A stretch of DNA of 64,000 nucleotides from Pelodera strongyloides (lineage: Eukaryota; Nematoda; Chromadorea; Rhabditida; Rhabditidae), in the NCBI GenBank assembly GCA_036852015.1, contig JAANDG010000632.1, positions 1 to 64,000 of the forward strand, in the 5' to 3' direction. Position 1 is the stretch's first letter, and each line of letters opens with the position of its first letter. Under the pieces are notes generated by a model that had not been told where the DNA came from, did not search any database, and saw nothing but the letters and a program-made list of their open reading frames with translations. Shown in pieces: positions 44,797-54,659 of the stretch. The position numbers and the translations under genes are program-made.

Positions 44797-45213
44797 TTAA
44801 AGGGTCAGGCCCATTTCAATGACCCCTATTTTTGACGATTCCATCTGATTCTCCATGTCAAATATAGTAGGATGCAATATTTTTCTAATTTTCAAGCGCA
44901 AAATTCACGCAGTATTCAGCAATTTACCCCTGCCAGTCATACCCAACTATTTACCGCATTTGTCACGCCCTTTCGCGCTAATTGGGCAATATGCTTTATT
45001 GGGCGTGGCAATTGCGATATCGGCCAATCAGCGCGAACGGGCGTGCCAACTGCGATGGATAGCCGTGTATGACTGCTCACGGTAAAATGCTGAATAATGA
45101 GTGATTTTTGCGCTTGAAAATTAGAAAATTATTGCATCATACTATATTTGACATGGAGAATTAGATGGAATCATCAAAGATAGGGGTCACTTGAAATGGG
45201 CCTGACCCTTTAA
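44797..45213. repeat. TTAA element with about 150-bp inverted repeats
   Basis: TTAAAGGGTCAGGCCCATTT at the left; AATGGGCCTGACCCTTTAA at the right. The inversion continues through ATTTTTCTAATTTTCAAGCG and its mate CGCTTGAAAATTAGAAAATT. The interior has a second, GC-rich inverted core (CACGCCC...GGGCGTG). Lectin 1 first intron. Confidence 0.85.
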
Positions 45214-45297
45214 TATGTATATGGAAAGAGAGTCGGTTTATAGGCGCAAGAAAAACGGTGAGTAAGCCAAGTCATTGTCTAGGTGGGGCCGTCTAGT

Positions 45298-45477
45298 GAA
45301 TCGAAATACTGGCCGGTTTTTGAAACACATCGAGGACAATTGAATTCTTACGAATTTACGCTAATTTGCTCGAATTTAGCTTGATTTTTTATTCTAATTT
45401 ATGTTCATTTGCATAAGCCGCATAAGAATGCTGGTGTACTCGACGTGTTTCAAAAACCGGCCGGAAGTTCGCTTTAA
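45298..45477. repeat. Family A MITE
   Basis: GAATCGAAATACTGGCCGG at the left; GGCCGGAAGTTCGCTTTAA at the right. It is 17 bp from lectin 1 exon 1. Confidence 0.75.
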
Positions 45478-45511
45478 ATTAACATTTCCTTACCGCTGCT
45501 ATCATCATCAT

Positions 45512-45640
45512 GTCGCCCACTGTTGTGCACGACTCCTCCGCGAAGTATATACAACGTGCAGTAGCGTCTAGCCACTTCAGCCGGCTTTTATTGCCGTAAT
45601 GTCATTCTGTATAACTACTGATAAGTGACATAAACTTTTT
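45512..45640 (-). promoter_or_regulatory. Lectin 1 promoter with GATA-type site
   Basis: Plus-strand ACTGATAAG at 45617-45625 matches the nematode ELT-2 GATA-factor consensus ACTGATAA. Minus-strand AATAAAAGCC (about 45591) stands where a TATA-like element would be. The block is shared with 51159-51290 upstream of lectin 2. Confidence 0.5.
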
Positions 45641-46592
45641 CGTGTTATCGTTTCAAAAGTTCAAAATATCGAAGTGGGTGGACTCGAAATTCACACTCAC
45701 CCGGGAAAAGATGATTTTTGCTAGTTTCTTTGATTAAACTTGCGGGGATAAACCGGAACCTGCAGTCATTGTGTGTGGAATAGAACCTGGGACGATACTG
45801 ATTGGGAGAAACTGTTCAGACAATTGATAATAACATGTCTCTTATGAATCACTCCTGGAAAAGTGACATTGGTTTCTCAGAGGAGAAAAATATAATGTGG
45901 TTTCCTAGTGACCGTGTTTGTCCATCGTGCGATATGGGGTTTCCAAGTATGGTAAAACTTTACAGTATTTTGGAACTATACGAGAATATTTTTTTAATTG
46001 TTCATTCTATATATGCAGGTTGCGTGCAAAAATACGGCAGTATTGACAGAATCACACCGATTTTTTGGGATACTTGGAAACCCCATACATGTCCGTGTTT
46101 CTGTTAAAACTACCGAATTTTTTTGCGCAAAGTCTGCATATTTAATATGAATAAAAAAATGTTCTCGTGTAATTCCAAAATACGGCATACTTACAAACCC
46201 CATAAAGTACATTGTAAAAAAACAAAGCGCAACGAGTTTATTTGAATATTTATTTACTGCCTTCTGGAAAAACATTTCTTATTCCATATTTTTTCATTTC
46301 TTATTCCGTTTCTTTGCTATTTTATACTGAAACGATATGCACCGAAATAATTCACTCCCGTTTGCACGATAGATAGGGCGATGTAGCATAACATAACATA
46401 ATATAACATATTACGAACATCGGTTGAAGTAACCCGGTACTCTTTGTCTTCATTTTTAACTAATGTGTCTATTCACGTATTTAGCAGATCACTATTGTGA
46501 TTGTGATGTAAGGATGTATACTGTTGGTACTGATCATACATACTCGTGCTCAAATAATATTAATAGTTTATTTCGAGCTAAAACGACGATGT
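45641..46592. other. Spacer between lectin 1 and lectin 2
   Basis: The left part (to about 45870) aligns with 51300-51530 upstream of lectin 2, so it belongs to the duplicated unit. At 45933-46087 is an element with inverted ATGGGGTTTCCAAGTATG ends. A partial relative follows to 46205. The remainder is AT-rich with no gene seen. Confidence 0.55.
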
Positions 46593-49500
46593 TTAAAAGG
46601 CAGGCATTTTGCAGATGAAATATAAAAAGTTGTTCGATGCCGGATAGCTGTTCCACTGCGAAAATGTTGAACAATCGGCATTCGAATCGATCTGAAATTC
46701 TTTTTGAATATTTTTTCTTGTTTGCAAAGTTAGGTTAGTGACGGAATGATGCTGCGGTGCCTTCACCGAACACCGAACTTCCTGGCGAGCGTTTTGCTAC
46801 AGTGTGCGATCTCTTCAACGTGAAGGCGTGGAAAAAAAGGTCTGGCGTGCAAGTTGCGCGCCGTAATGTTGCCGCGTAACGTCGTACAGAGGCAACGTTG
46901 CCGCTTAACGTCGTAAAGAGGCAACGTTGTCGCTTAACGTCGTACAGAGTCAACGTTGCCGCTTAACGTCGTACAGAGGCAACGTTGCCGCTTGCACGCC
47001 ATAAAGTTGCCGATTTTCTTATCTTAGTTGAACTGACCGCCAGACTTCCTTGCTTGTCCGCTGAGTCGTAGATATTCTGGTAGTCAAATGGGGTACCGTC
47101 AGCCCAAGCCCAGTTACCGTTAAAGTAACCGCCAATCCAGGTGCGCCAGAAGCCGTAGGGTGGGCCGTCGCAATAGTTCGGAGTGGTGAGTGTGAGACCT
47201 AGAAGAGTTAACAATTTCTAATTTGGGTACGATATGGAAGGCTGGAAGTGAACTGCTTTACATAAAAAAATAACGAGATGAACGAGCAAATGTAGCATGC
47301 CATGTGCAGAAACATACACATATTAACAAAAGTAAAGGACCTTACGAAGGATGGAAATGCAGTAAGGCCACGAACATACTAGCAAACGCCTTACTAAGGG
47401 TGTAAATGCAGTAGGACCAATATCTAGCAAGGGATCTCTTACTAACAGGGACTACTAATAAGCTGGCGTCATGTTTTTTGTTCTATAACCAGGCAGAGCA
47501 GAACCTGGACGATGTTGTATGTGGTAATATTCTTGTATTTGCATACATAATCGCAACGGTAAGGAAAATATTGTTGTACTATTTCTTACAAAGCTTACGA
47601 TTTGCAAGGGTATGCCTTTTTAAATAAACCGAAACATACTTACCAGTGATAAAATTGCTCTCACGCTGCGAGTGCACGGAAGCAAGGCTGGCACCGAGAA
47701 TCTTACACTCATCTAGCGCATCGTAGTATGTAGCGTTACCGCCGAGCTAAATATGTCAACCGTTTTATGTACCGAAGTGTGCATCTGTTAGGGCGCGTTC
47801 GGGATGCGTTTTCCGAAAGGTTCTCATGCAAATTTATCGTGGCCATTTTGGAAACGTTCCTATGCTTTCAGAAAGCAAAAAATACAGTATGAATTAGCAT
47901 GGAAAGGTACAAATTAGCATGGTTGCGCGTTCGGAAAACGCATCCCGAAGCGCCCTTACGTTTACGCCAATTTGAGACACAGAGAAACCTATTTTCTGCG
48001 TCCCCGCCTTTCCCATGTTAAAGGGAGAGGCCCACGAGAAAAAAGTTTTCCTCAATTTATTTGTGCAGAATGTCTGGAATTTCAGAAATATTACTGTAAA
48101 AACCGCATTGTTTTAAGCCAAGAACTCGCAGAATTATTCTACAGCAAACAGTTCGGTCAGGTACCGTAGCCAGAAACAATTTTTGCGCTTTTAAGGCATT
48201 AGAGTATTGGAAACGCCTTGTTATAATCTTAGTGATGATCTTTCTTCGTTTGGCCATTATTATGCAGAGAAAGAATGCAAATGACTGGATATAAACCGTA
48301 AAAAACGAAGTTTGACGTTGCTGACTACGGTACCTGGCCGAACTGTTTGACGGGGAATAAATCTGTGAGTTCTAGGCTTCGAGCAATGCGGTTTTCACGA
48401 TAATATTTCTGAAGTACCGGACATTCTGTACAAGTAAATTGAGGAAACCTTTTTTCTCGTGGGCCTCTCCCTTTAAAAAGCCATATCTTTTCTGCGGACG
48501 CGGTCACGCATTTCCGCGCAGCGCGCCTGAGAGCATAGTACTTCGAAACACGAAGCCAGCAAATCTACGCCTAATAGTTGCTCAAAAATCGAAAAAATCG
48601 AGAAAAAAAAACTAACAAAATAGCACATGTTTGTCTCGGCAAAATAGTTCCAACCGGGACGGCACCTGCCTCCTGAAGAAAATAAAAATAAATTTTTACT
48701 GGGCGGATACAAATGTGCCCGTCGAGCCGGGCACGAGCACAGCCAACTTAGAACTTCAGAAAACGCATAAGACTTTGGACCAACATGGATATTTATTTTT
48801 ATAGCCCGTATTCTCGGGTCGACGGGAATGTTTCGTTTGGGAGCTCATTCGTATGCAAATTTTTCCTCCAGCTAGTCTAGATAGTCGAGAAATTTGCATA
48901 CAAAGGATTTCCCAAACGGAACGTTTCCGTCGACCCGAGAACACGGGCTTATGTGTATTCTCTGAGAGAGATCAGGTCCTTATCCGCGTTTCTTAGACAA
49001 AAGATTAACTATACTTCACTACTATTTTGGGCACAGTTAAAGTAACATTTGGATACAACCTTATTACATGTAGCGTAAATAAAAAATATTAATATCATAA
49101 TGACAACTAACCAGTTTCTGGAGGCGTCGGGTCACTGTGGTGAACTCTTGGGAAAAGGCAAGAGAATGAAGTTGATATTTGACAATCAGACGAGTACCAT
49201 TGCAGATCGGTAGTGTTCAATGATACGCAGTTGAAGCCGTTCACGGGATTTCCTGAAAAGAACATCGTATTTAATTTCTGATTTTGAGAAATGTTTCCGA
49301 TTTCTTATGGTACTACGCAGTACGCAGAATTTTTCATGTTTATGCGTTCACGGGATTTCCTGTATAATAGACTTTCTATCTTCACGTTTTCACGGCGTCT
49401 ACATTTTTGAAATGAAAGCAATTCCTCGTGAAAAAGCCAATCCGTTGTCTGTCCGAGAACGAACTTTTAGACGATCAATTATGCAGTTTATGATCCATAC

Positions 49501-51158
49501 TATACAGGAAACGGAATAATTGCCGAAACCACAAAAAAACCGCCACTGGCACGTCACCAAATAGTTTTCACCCAAAACCCATTTGGTGACCATTTGCTGA
49601 CCGTGTGGTAACCTGTTGATGACGATTTTCGATGACCCCCGAAAAAAAAACAATCAAGTTACATTCTCCAAATGGGTTCAACCATTTCCGATGTAGATTG
49701 CTGCGTGCGATATAACCTGGCAATCATAGGGTGACCCGTGATATCATATATACGACGTCCGAAAGTGGGGACACGAGCAAAACTGTTTTTGTAAAAATCA
49801 TATTTACCTGGTGCGAAGCGAAGGTATGTCGCTGTAGTACCATCCGCCCATTTCCAAATGCCGTTTATATTGCGTAGGCCGAGGCGAATCATCTGTTCAC
49901 CACCATATTCTAAAGAAAGTAAACTGTTTATGTACTGCAAAGATGAAAATGAACAAGTTCTGTTGAATTAAAAAAAACTTTCGTCCGTGAACCATGAACG
50001 GTATGGATGTTCATTGGGCTATTATATAGTTTATTAAGCTAGGACTGTTCTTCAGGGCCCGGAAGGGGTCCCTGCAGTCCGCTCTAGTCTAGCGAAGTAG
50101 TGCGCTCCAGAGAATAGGCCATCTTTGATTTACGGATCTTTGATATAGTATGTATACATAGTGTAGACAAACCGTATGCGTATGAACTGCTATGTAATTA
50201 CGATAATTGAGAAATAGAAGTCATACGCTTTGCTATATATGAAATAATATATTTTGTCTTCAAGAATTTTGAAGGACCACCCGATTCCACCGCTAAACAG
50301 ATGATGCGAAAGCGCATACAAGTTTCCTTACAGGAAGCAGTGCGGCAGGGCAAACCGGTGTTTCCTTACAGGAAGCAGTGCGGCAAGACAAATCGGTGCC
50401 TCGTAATCGCGCACTCCTGGAGTTCTTATGGTTCGCTAACTGTGAGCGAACACAAAGAAATTTAACTAAGTTATGTATGCCCACCTTCGTAGAGGATATT
50501 GACGGCGATGCTGTTCGCGTAAGCGTTGCTTATTTTGAGCAATTGTCCATTGGCCGAACTGCAGAACATCTGGCTGCTATCGTAATTAGCTTTTCCTGAA
50601 GTTATTTCTTACAGCGATATGGTACATGTTTTTAATATATAGGGGAGTGGAATGGCGCAGTGGAAGAGCATTGCTCACGCCGCCGGTCGTTGCTTCGATT
50701 CCGGTCCGGAATTCCTTAGCCTACCAAGCGTGTAAAAGAAAAATGGCCCCGGGTTCGGAAAATATGGGACCCCGCTGCACCGTTTCTGTTTATTCACAAT
50801 GTTGCTAGTAGCATACCATTTTTCGAGTTGTATATGCATTGTTGGAAGGAACTTGGTTCATAGATCGAGCTTTCCGGAAGCGGGCAATCATCGGAAGAAA
50901 GGACACCGTATACGAGCACTGTTAAGAACACCTGAAAAGTAGAGATGATATTCAACGGACATAACATCAGGTATTTGAAAAATACTGGGAAACTGCATTC
51001 ACATACGTTGTATGCAAGGAATATAAAAAAAATCGAGCAGTCATTTGCATAAACGATACATCCGAATAAAAAGTCAGCCAGACACGTAAGTTTCTGCTAC
51101 AAGGATAAGCTAAGCTAACAAGAAGTTAATATTCATTTCCTTACCACTCTATCTTCAT
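46593..51158 (-). CDS. Secreted double C-type lectin domain protein 2
   Basis: Exons on the minus strand: 51158-51145 (putative start), 50931-50817, 50595-50485, 49909-49808, 49252-49112, 48672-48617, 47746-47644, 47198-47038 and 46691-46593 (TAA), about 295 residues from exon 2 on. Exon 2 has a hydrophobic signal core (VFLTVLVYGVLSSDDCPLPE). Domain 1 spans CIYNSKNGKANYDSSQMFC to DLQWYSSDCQ and FSCLFP. Domain 2 runs from GGRCRPGWNYFAETNMCYF through ATYYDALDECKILGASLASV and RTWIGGYFNGNWAWADGTPF to YFICKMPAF. No EPN or QPD sugar-binding triplet is evident, so Ca-dependent sugar binding is uncertain. The start exon ATGAAGATAGAGTG is 14 nt and out of frame with exon 2. Its paralogue is 18 nt and in frame. 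The gene may therefore lack a working start. Confidence 0.8.
46862..46990. repeat. 29-bp minisatellite in the last lectin 2 intron
   Basis: About four copies of AACGTTGCCGCTTAACGTCG plus TACAGAGGC. It lies between donor 47038 and the last exon at 46691. Confidence 0.85.
47788..47959. repeat. MITE, family H
   Basis: TTAGGGCGCGTTCGGGATGC with GTTTTCCGAAAGGTTCT at the left; the inverse TTCGGAAAACGCATCCCGAA and GCGCCCTTA at the right. Lectin 2 intron. Confidence 0.85.
48018..48476. repeat. TTAA element with long inverted repeats
   Basis: TTAAAGGGAGAGGCCCACGA at the left and TCGTGGGCCTCTCCCTTTAA at the right. Inverted similarity runs on through ATGTCTGGAATTTCAGAAAT, AACCGCATTG and CAGTTCGGTCAGGTACCGTAG. 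Its ends resemble the element at 44797. Confidence 0.88.
48808..48952. repeat. Inverted-repeat element (GCCCGTATTCTCGGGTCGAC)
   Basis: Arms GCCCGTATTCTCGGGTCGAC and GTCGACCCGAGAACACGGGC enclose about 145 bp, with inner arms CGTTTGGGAGCTCAT...TTCCCAAACGG. TA-flanked. Lectin 2 intron. Confidence 0.8.
49530..49660. repeat. Repeat family R
   Basis: ACCCATTTGGTGACCATTTG, GTGTGGTAACCTGTTGATGA and neighbouring words match 60757-60915 and 39375-39533. Lectin 2 intron. Confidence 0.6.
50648..50716 (+). repeat. tRNA-like sequence (SINE or tRNA relic)
   Basis: TGGCGCAGTGG (50653-50663) fits an internal box A and GCTTCGATTCC (50692-50702) a box B at normal spacing. The T-stem and acceptor stem do not pair well, so it is more likely a tRNA-derived SINE head or pseudogene than a working tRNA. 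A second such sequence is at 63877. Lectin 2 intron. Confidence 0.4.
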
Positions 51159-51290
51159 CGTGCTGTCCACTGTTGTCTGTTGTGCACGACCACGACTCCT
51201 CCGCGAAGTATACAACGTGCAGTAGTGCCTAGCCCTTGCACCAGGCTTTTATTACCCTAATGTCATTCTGTATAAGGACTGATAAAGCTT
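51159..51290 (-). promoter_or_regulatory. Lectin 2 promoter with GATA-type site
   Basis: Plus-strand ACTGATAAA at 51278-51286 and minus-strand AATAAAAGCC (about 51246) stand in the same order as in lectin 1. Shared flanking words include ACTCCTCCGCGAAGTATA and CTAATGTCATTCTGTATAA. Confidence 0.5.
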
Positions 51291-53467
51291 GTCGTTATCA
51301 TTTCAAAATTTAAAGAATCGAAGATAAGATGTGGGTCTAGAAATTCACACGCACTCGGAAAAATGATGATTTTTGCTGGTTTCCTTGTTTAGGTTTTAAA
51401 AATGAACCGGAACAAGTAGTCATTGTGTGTAGAATGGTTGAAACCTGGAACCATATTGATAAACTGATCTTCAGACAACTGATAATAGCACCTTATCTTA
51501 TGAATCATATGGGAAAACTTGATATCCGTTAACATGATGATTGGCTTTCTCAGAGATTAGTCATTGCACAGAACCAAGTATGAGTTTATATAATAGTTTA
51601 AATAATAGCAAAAAGGGTAATTGTCCTACCTTGTTTGTATGGGACAATTACCCTTTTTGCATTCCGGACCGATGAATCCACCACTTTATCACCCAATATC
51701 TTCGTGAGTATTGAAATAGAACACCACTTTTTGTATTCCAAATTTTTATTATCCCTTATAGAAAATAAAGAAACGAAAAAAATCAGACACTATTTCAGGA
51801 TCAGGTGAACCGATCCCTTTAAGTATGGGAGTGAGTAACTTGACACTGAGGAAAGTTGGTCGGCGCGCCGCTACACTGGGCCCGGAAAAGGTGGACCGCC
51901 TACAGGCCTACACTTCGGCTACACCTCGCCCCTGAAGGGGGAAGTGAGTCGAGGGACCTTGAAAAGATGTGCTACTGGTGCGACTGAACCTATGTGGTGT
52001 AGGCGAATAAAAATACACACGTAAGTTGAAGACCGCAGTCCTCAGGCCATCTCACGCCGGTGCGCGTCCTACGCGAGGCCCTCCAAAATGGTGGGCCGCC
52101 GCAGAGCACCGGCCAAAGCTTTGCGTTGGAATCGCACTCTAGCATGGGGTTCTTGCAAAACCATGCAATGCAACACGACCAACTCCTGTCTCCCCGCTCT
52201 TTAAAGGAGCGCAGTCACGATAAATTCGTTATTTTTATTTGATTTTCATATAGGAAGGTGTGAAGGAAAATATGGTACTCATATGAAGTTAAAGAGAAAT
52301 AAACTCAGGGAGATAACTCACTGAGAATGGGTGTTACTGAATAACAATATATTGTGAATGAAAGCAATTGCCCGGATTGCAGCCGAGAGTGAATACCGGG
52401 CAGTGACAGCATATCACAATTGTCCAACACTGCAGGGTATTTATTATATTATAATGAGCCTTTGCCCGGACAATTGCGTATCTACTGTAGTCGAGTAGCT
52501 CCCATTATCAGCGAATTCTCTCCCCGAGTTTGTTTTTCTGGAACTTGGTATTGGTATCTAATGTTTTTTTTCATAACTTCCTATATTTATCAAAATTTCT
52601 TTTCCGTTTCTTTATAATTTCCGTTCCTTTAAGCCCAGCATTAACCTAAAAAATCTTTGCTGCTTCTTTTTGTTTGGATAAATAAACAAAGTTATCACAA
52701 TACTATGAATACGCTCTGGCTTGGACATATTAACTTTTCCGGTAGAGGTGCACTGCATTGTTCTCTTCTACGCTTCATTCATATTAGTGCAGAAACGTAT
52801 TTTCGCGAGTCCAGGGAGTCTGCGTTAGCCAAGATATTACGTTAAATTTGCATATGAAACGACGAATATGTAAATTTTTGATAAATAAATAAATAAATAG
52901 ACCGTTATTCTAATTTGGCTCAAATATTTCTGTCAATGCTCCCTTGCAGGTTAGTGTTTTTTAGTTATGGTGTCTCCATGTATGCGATTCGCGCTTGCTA
53001 AAGTGACAACTGCCTGTCCGTGTTCGAATTAAAATGGTCCCGCGGCGATTTTGCATTTAGTACGGATTTATTCCAAAATAGTATGAATCTGTTTCAAATA
53101 GCACGGGTTTGATATGGATCTACTTCAGATAGCACGAGTCTGAGACACTTTCGCCCCTGCAGGACCATGTCAAACGCGTCATTCGCATGGGTTACGGTAT
53201 GAATTTGATTTCACGTTCAAATGGCGCGAACATATGGGCAAGTATTGGTCATTTTAGCAAGTGCGAATCGCAAACATGGACAGGGCCATTACTTTATTTC
53301 AATTCCTGTGTCTGATCGATCGATTCTAATCAATATCGATTTATCTGTTACGATTATTCCTCTTTTCTGCGCCAATCGCATTATTGCAGTTGATGGCGCG
53401 TAGTTAGTGTCTGCTTGTGTGCGTGTCTTCGGGGAGCATGCTACACTATTTGTAGCAAAAAAGCGAT
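51291..53467. other. Spacer with hairpin, GC-rich block and inverted-repeat element
   Basis: 51300-51530 is duplicated from 45641-45870. 51608-51660 holds a perfect 19-bp hairpin. 51823-52210 is strikingly GC-rich compared with its surroundings and codes for nothing evident. 52974-53285 has inverted arms CCATGTATGCGATTCGCGCT and its mate AGTGCGAATCGCAAACATGG. No gene was supported. Confidence 0.5.
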
Positions 53468-53686
53468 ATGCTCAGCGAAACGTTATGCGTTTTCAGTTTC
53501 GATCGGCTAGTCGGCCACCAATTTGATTGTTTCTTCGCTAGGCATTTTGTGCTTTTTAATTCTGACAGAACTTACAAACAAACAAAGAAGTTACAAATAC
53601 CCCGCCGTTGTTTGCGACAGTTCGACCCCTCTAACCATTTCGACCCCTCTAACCCGACACAAAGCGGTCGCATCACCCCCGCCGAA

Positions 53687-54448
53687 ATGAGCTATCCTAC
53701 TATTCATCATGAATACACACCAACTTCTCGCCCAAATATTCCTATTCGCCAGAATATTCAACTATCTGTCTCCGAATTATTCACCGATGTGAAGTCCTTT
53801 ATCCGCGAAGAAATAGCTGAAGGATTTCGAAGGAATGAGCTCAAGGACCACTTCGTCATCTTAAACGCAAAGGAAAGCGACCGGGTGAGTGTTGATACTG
53901 TTATTTCGCACAAAGTTTTGTCATTGTGTAATCACTCACCCGAGTCTTTCAATGTTATTGGTCGCCTTGGAAAATATCGCAATTTCCCTCGCCCTATTTT
54001 ATGCCGTATGAAACCCGGTTTCGCTTTGCCAATTTTTAAGGACCTGGCCGAACGACTGAAGAAGACTCCGGATCTTGCCCACATCAATATACGGCGTGCT
54101 GAGACTGCGAAACAGCGCCACGAAGGTTACCTGCGCCGCCAAGCTGTTCGTGATCTACCATCCGGCGATCCACAATGCCCTGTTGCAGAGGTCAAAGAAC
54201 CATCGACCCCAATTGAGAGTTCACGTGCGGACACTCCGCCATTAATTGCCTCCCCCCTATTGCCTGTCACTGATGTTGCAATTGCAGACACCCCACAATT
54301 ACCCACTACAGAAACACCTGTGCAAGCCCCTATTGATCAAAATCAGGCACATAATGAGTTCATGGCTAGATTTACGGAGGCCTTTAATAGAAATTGGAAG
54401 GAAGAACAGCCTGCATTAATTGAATCGCTCACTAAGAAGTTTGGTTGA
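53687..54448 (+). CDS. LINE ORF1-like orphan ORF
   Basis: A single uninterrupted frame of 253 codons from MSYPTIHHEYTPTSR; the frame is open from 53468. Its centre (FNVIGRLGKYRNFPRPILCR, then a KDLAERLKKT helix) resembles the RRM-like segment of non-LTR retrotransposon ORF1 and associated proteins, where a conserved RLGK...RPI/V pattern occurs. The tail is Pro/Thr-rich, then acidic and helical (FMARFTEAFNRNWKEEQPAL). No reverse transcriptase or endonuclease follows. AATAAA lies at about 54622. It is either a 5' fragment of a dead element or a domesticated gene. Family assignment rests on this pattern only. Confidence 0.5.
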   Translation: MSYPTIHHEYTPTSRPNIPIRQNIQLSVSELFTDVKSFIREEIAEGFRRNELKDHFVILNAKESDRVSVDTVISHKVLSLCNHSPESFNVIGRLGKYRNFPRPILCRMKPGFALPIFKDLAERLKKTPDLAHINIRRAETAKQRHEGYLRRQAVRDLPSGDPQCPVAEVKEPSTPIESSRADTPPLIASPLLPVTDVAIADTPQLPTTETPVQAPIDQNQAHNEFMARFTEAFNRNWKEEQPALIESLTKKFG

Positions 54449-54659
54449 TAGATTAACCTTTTGAAACTTACTTCTGCAATATATTTATTTTATCGTAGTA
54501 TTTATTTGCTTACTTGCTACTAGAAATATGAAACATACAGTAGGGCCCCTTGTCAGTATGGGATGTTTTTATACGCATTGCCGTCTTAGTATTGCCTTTT
54601 GATTATATACTTTGAATATAATCAATAAATCTTTATTAATTCATATCTGAGGATCGAGA

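Larger units (their letters stand above)
41616..45511 (-). pseudogene. Secreted double C-type lectin domain gene 1, disrupted
   Basis: Exons on the minus strand: 45511-45494 (MMMIAA), 44673-44585 plus 44374-44351 (one exon split by an insertion), 44232-44122, about 43681-43623 (truncated), 43074-43019, 42636-42534, 42377-42214 and 41714-41616 (TAG). The signal peptide reads MMMIAAVFVTVLVCGVLSS. The second C-type lectin domain is complete (GGRCRPGWSYFADTNQCYW, RTWIGGYYNEDKWVWADG, and NTDCNTFTLWNSYEPS then YFVCK). The first domain is broken. Its first exon is interrupted after EPSSFQ. Its third exon stops after NGVWKW and reads into a MITE. The exon holding its final cysteines, present in lectins 2 and 3, is missing and replaced by mobile sequence (43093-43588). 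Function as a full-length protein is unlikely. Confidence 0.8.

Noticed and set aside
46963..47037. Lectin 2 C-terminus reading into the 29-bp minisatellite
   Set aside because: All three lectins have a GCG|GT donor after GSLA, and a good downstream exon (46691-46593) encodes the missing end of the lectin domain ending YFICK. The read-through frame is therefore intron.
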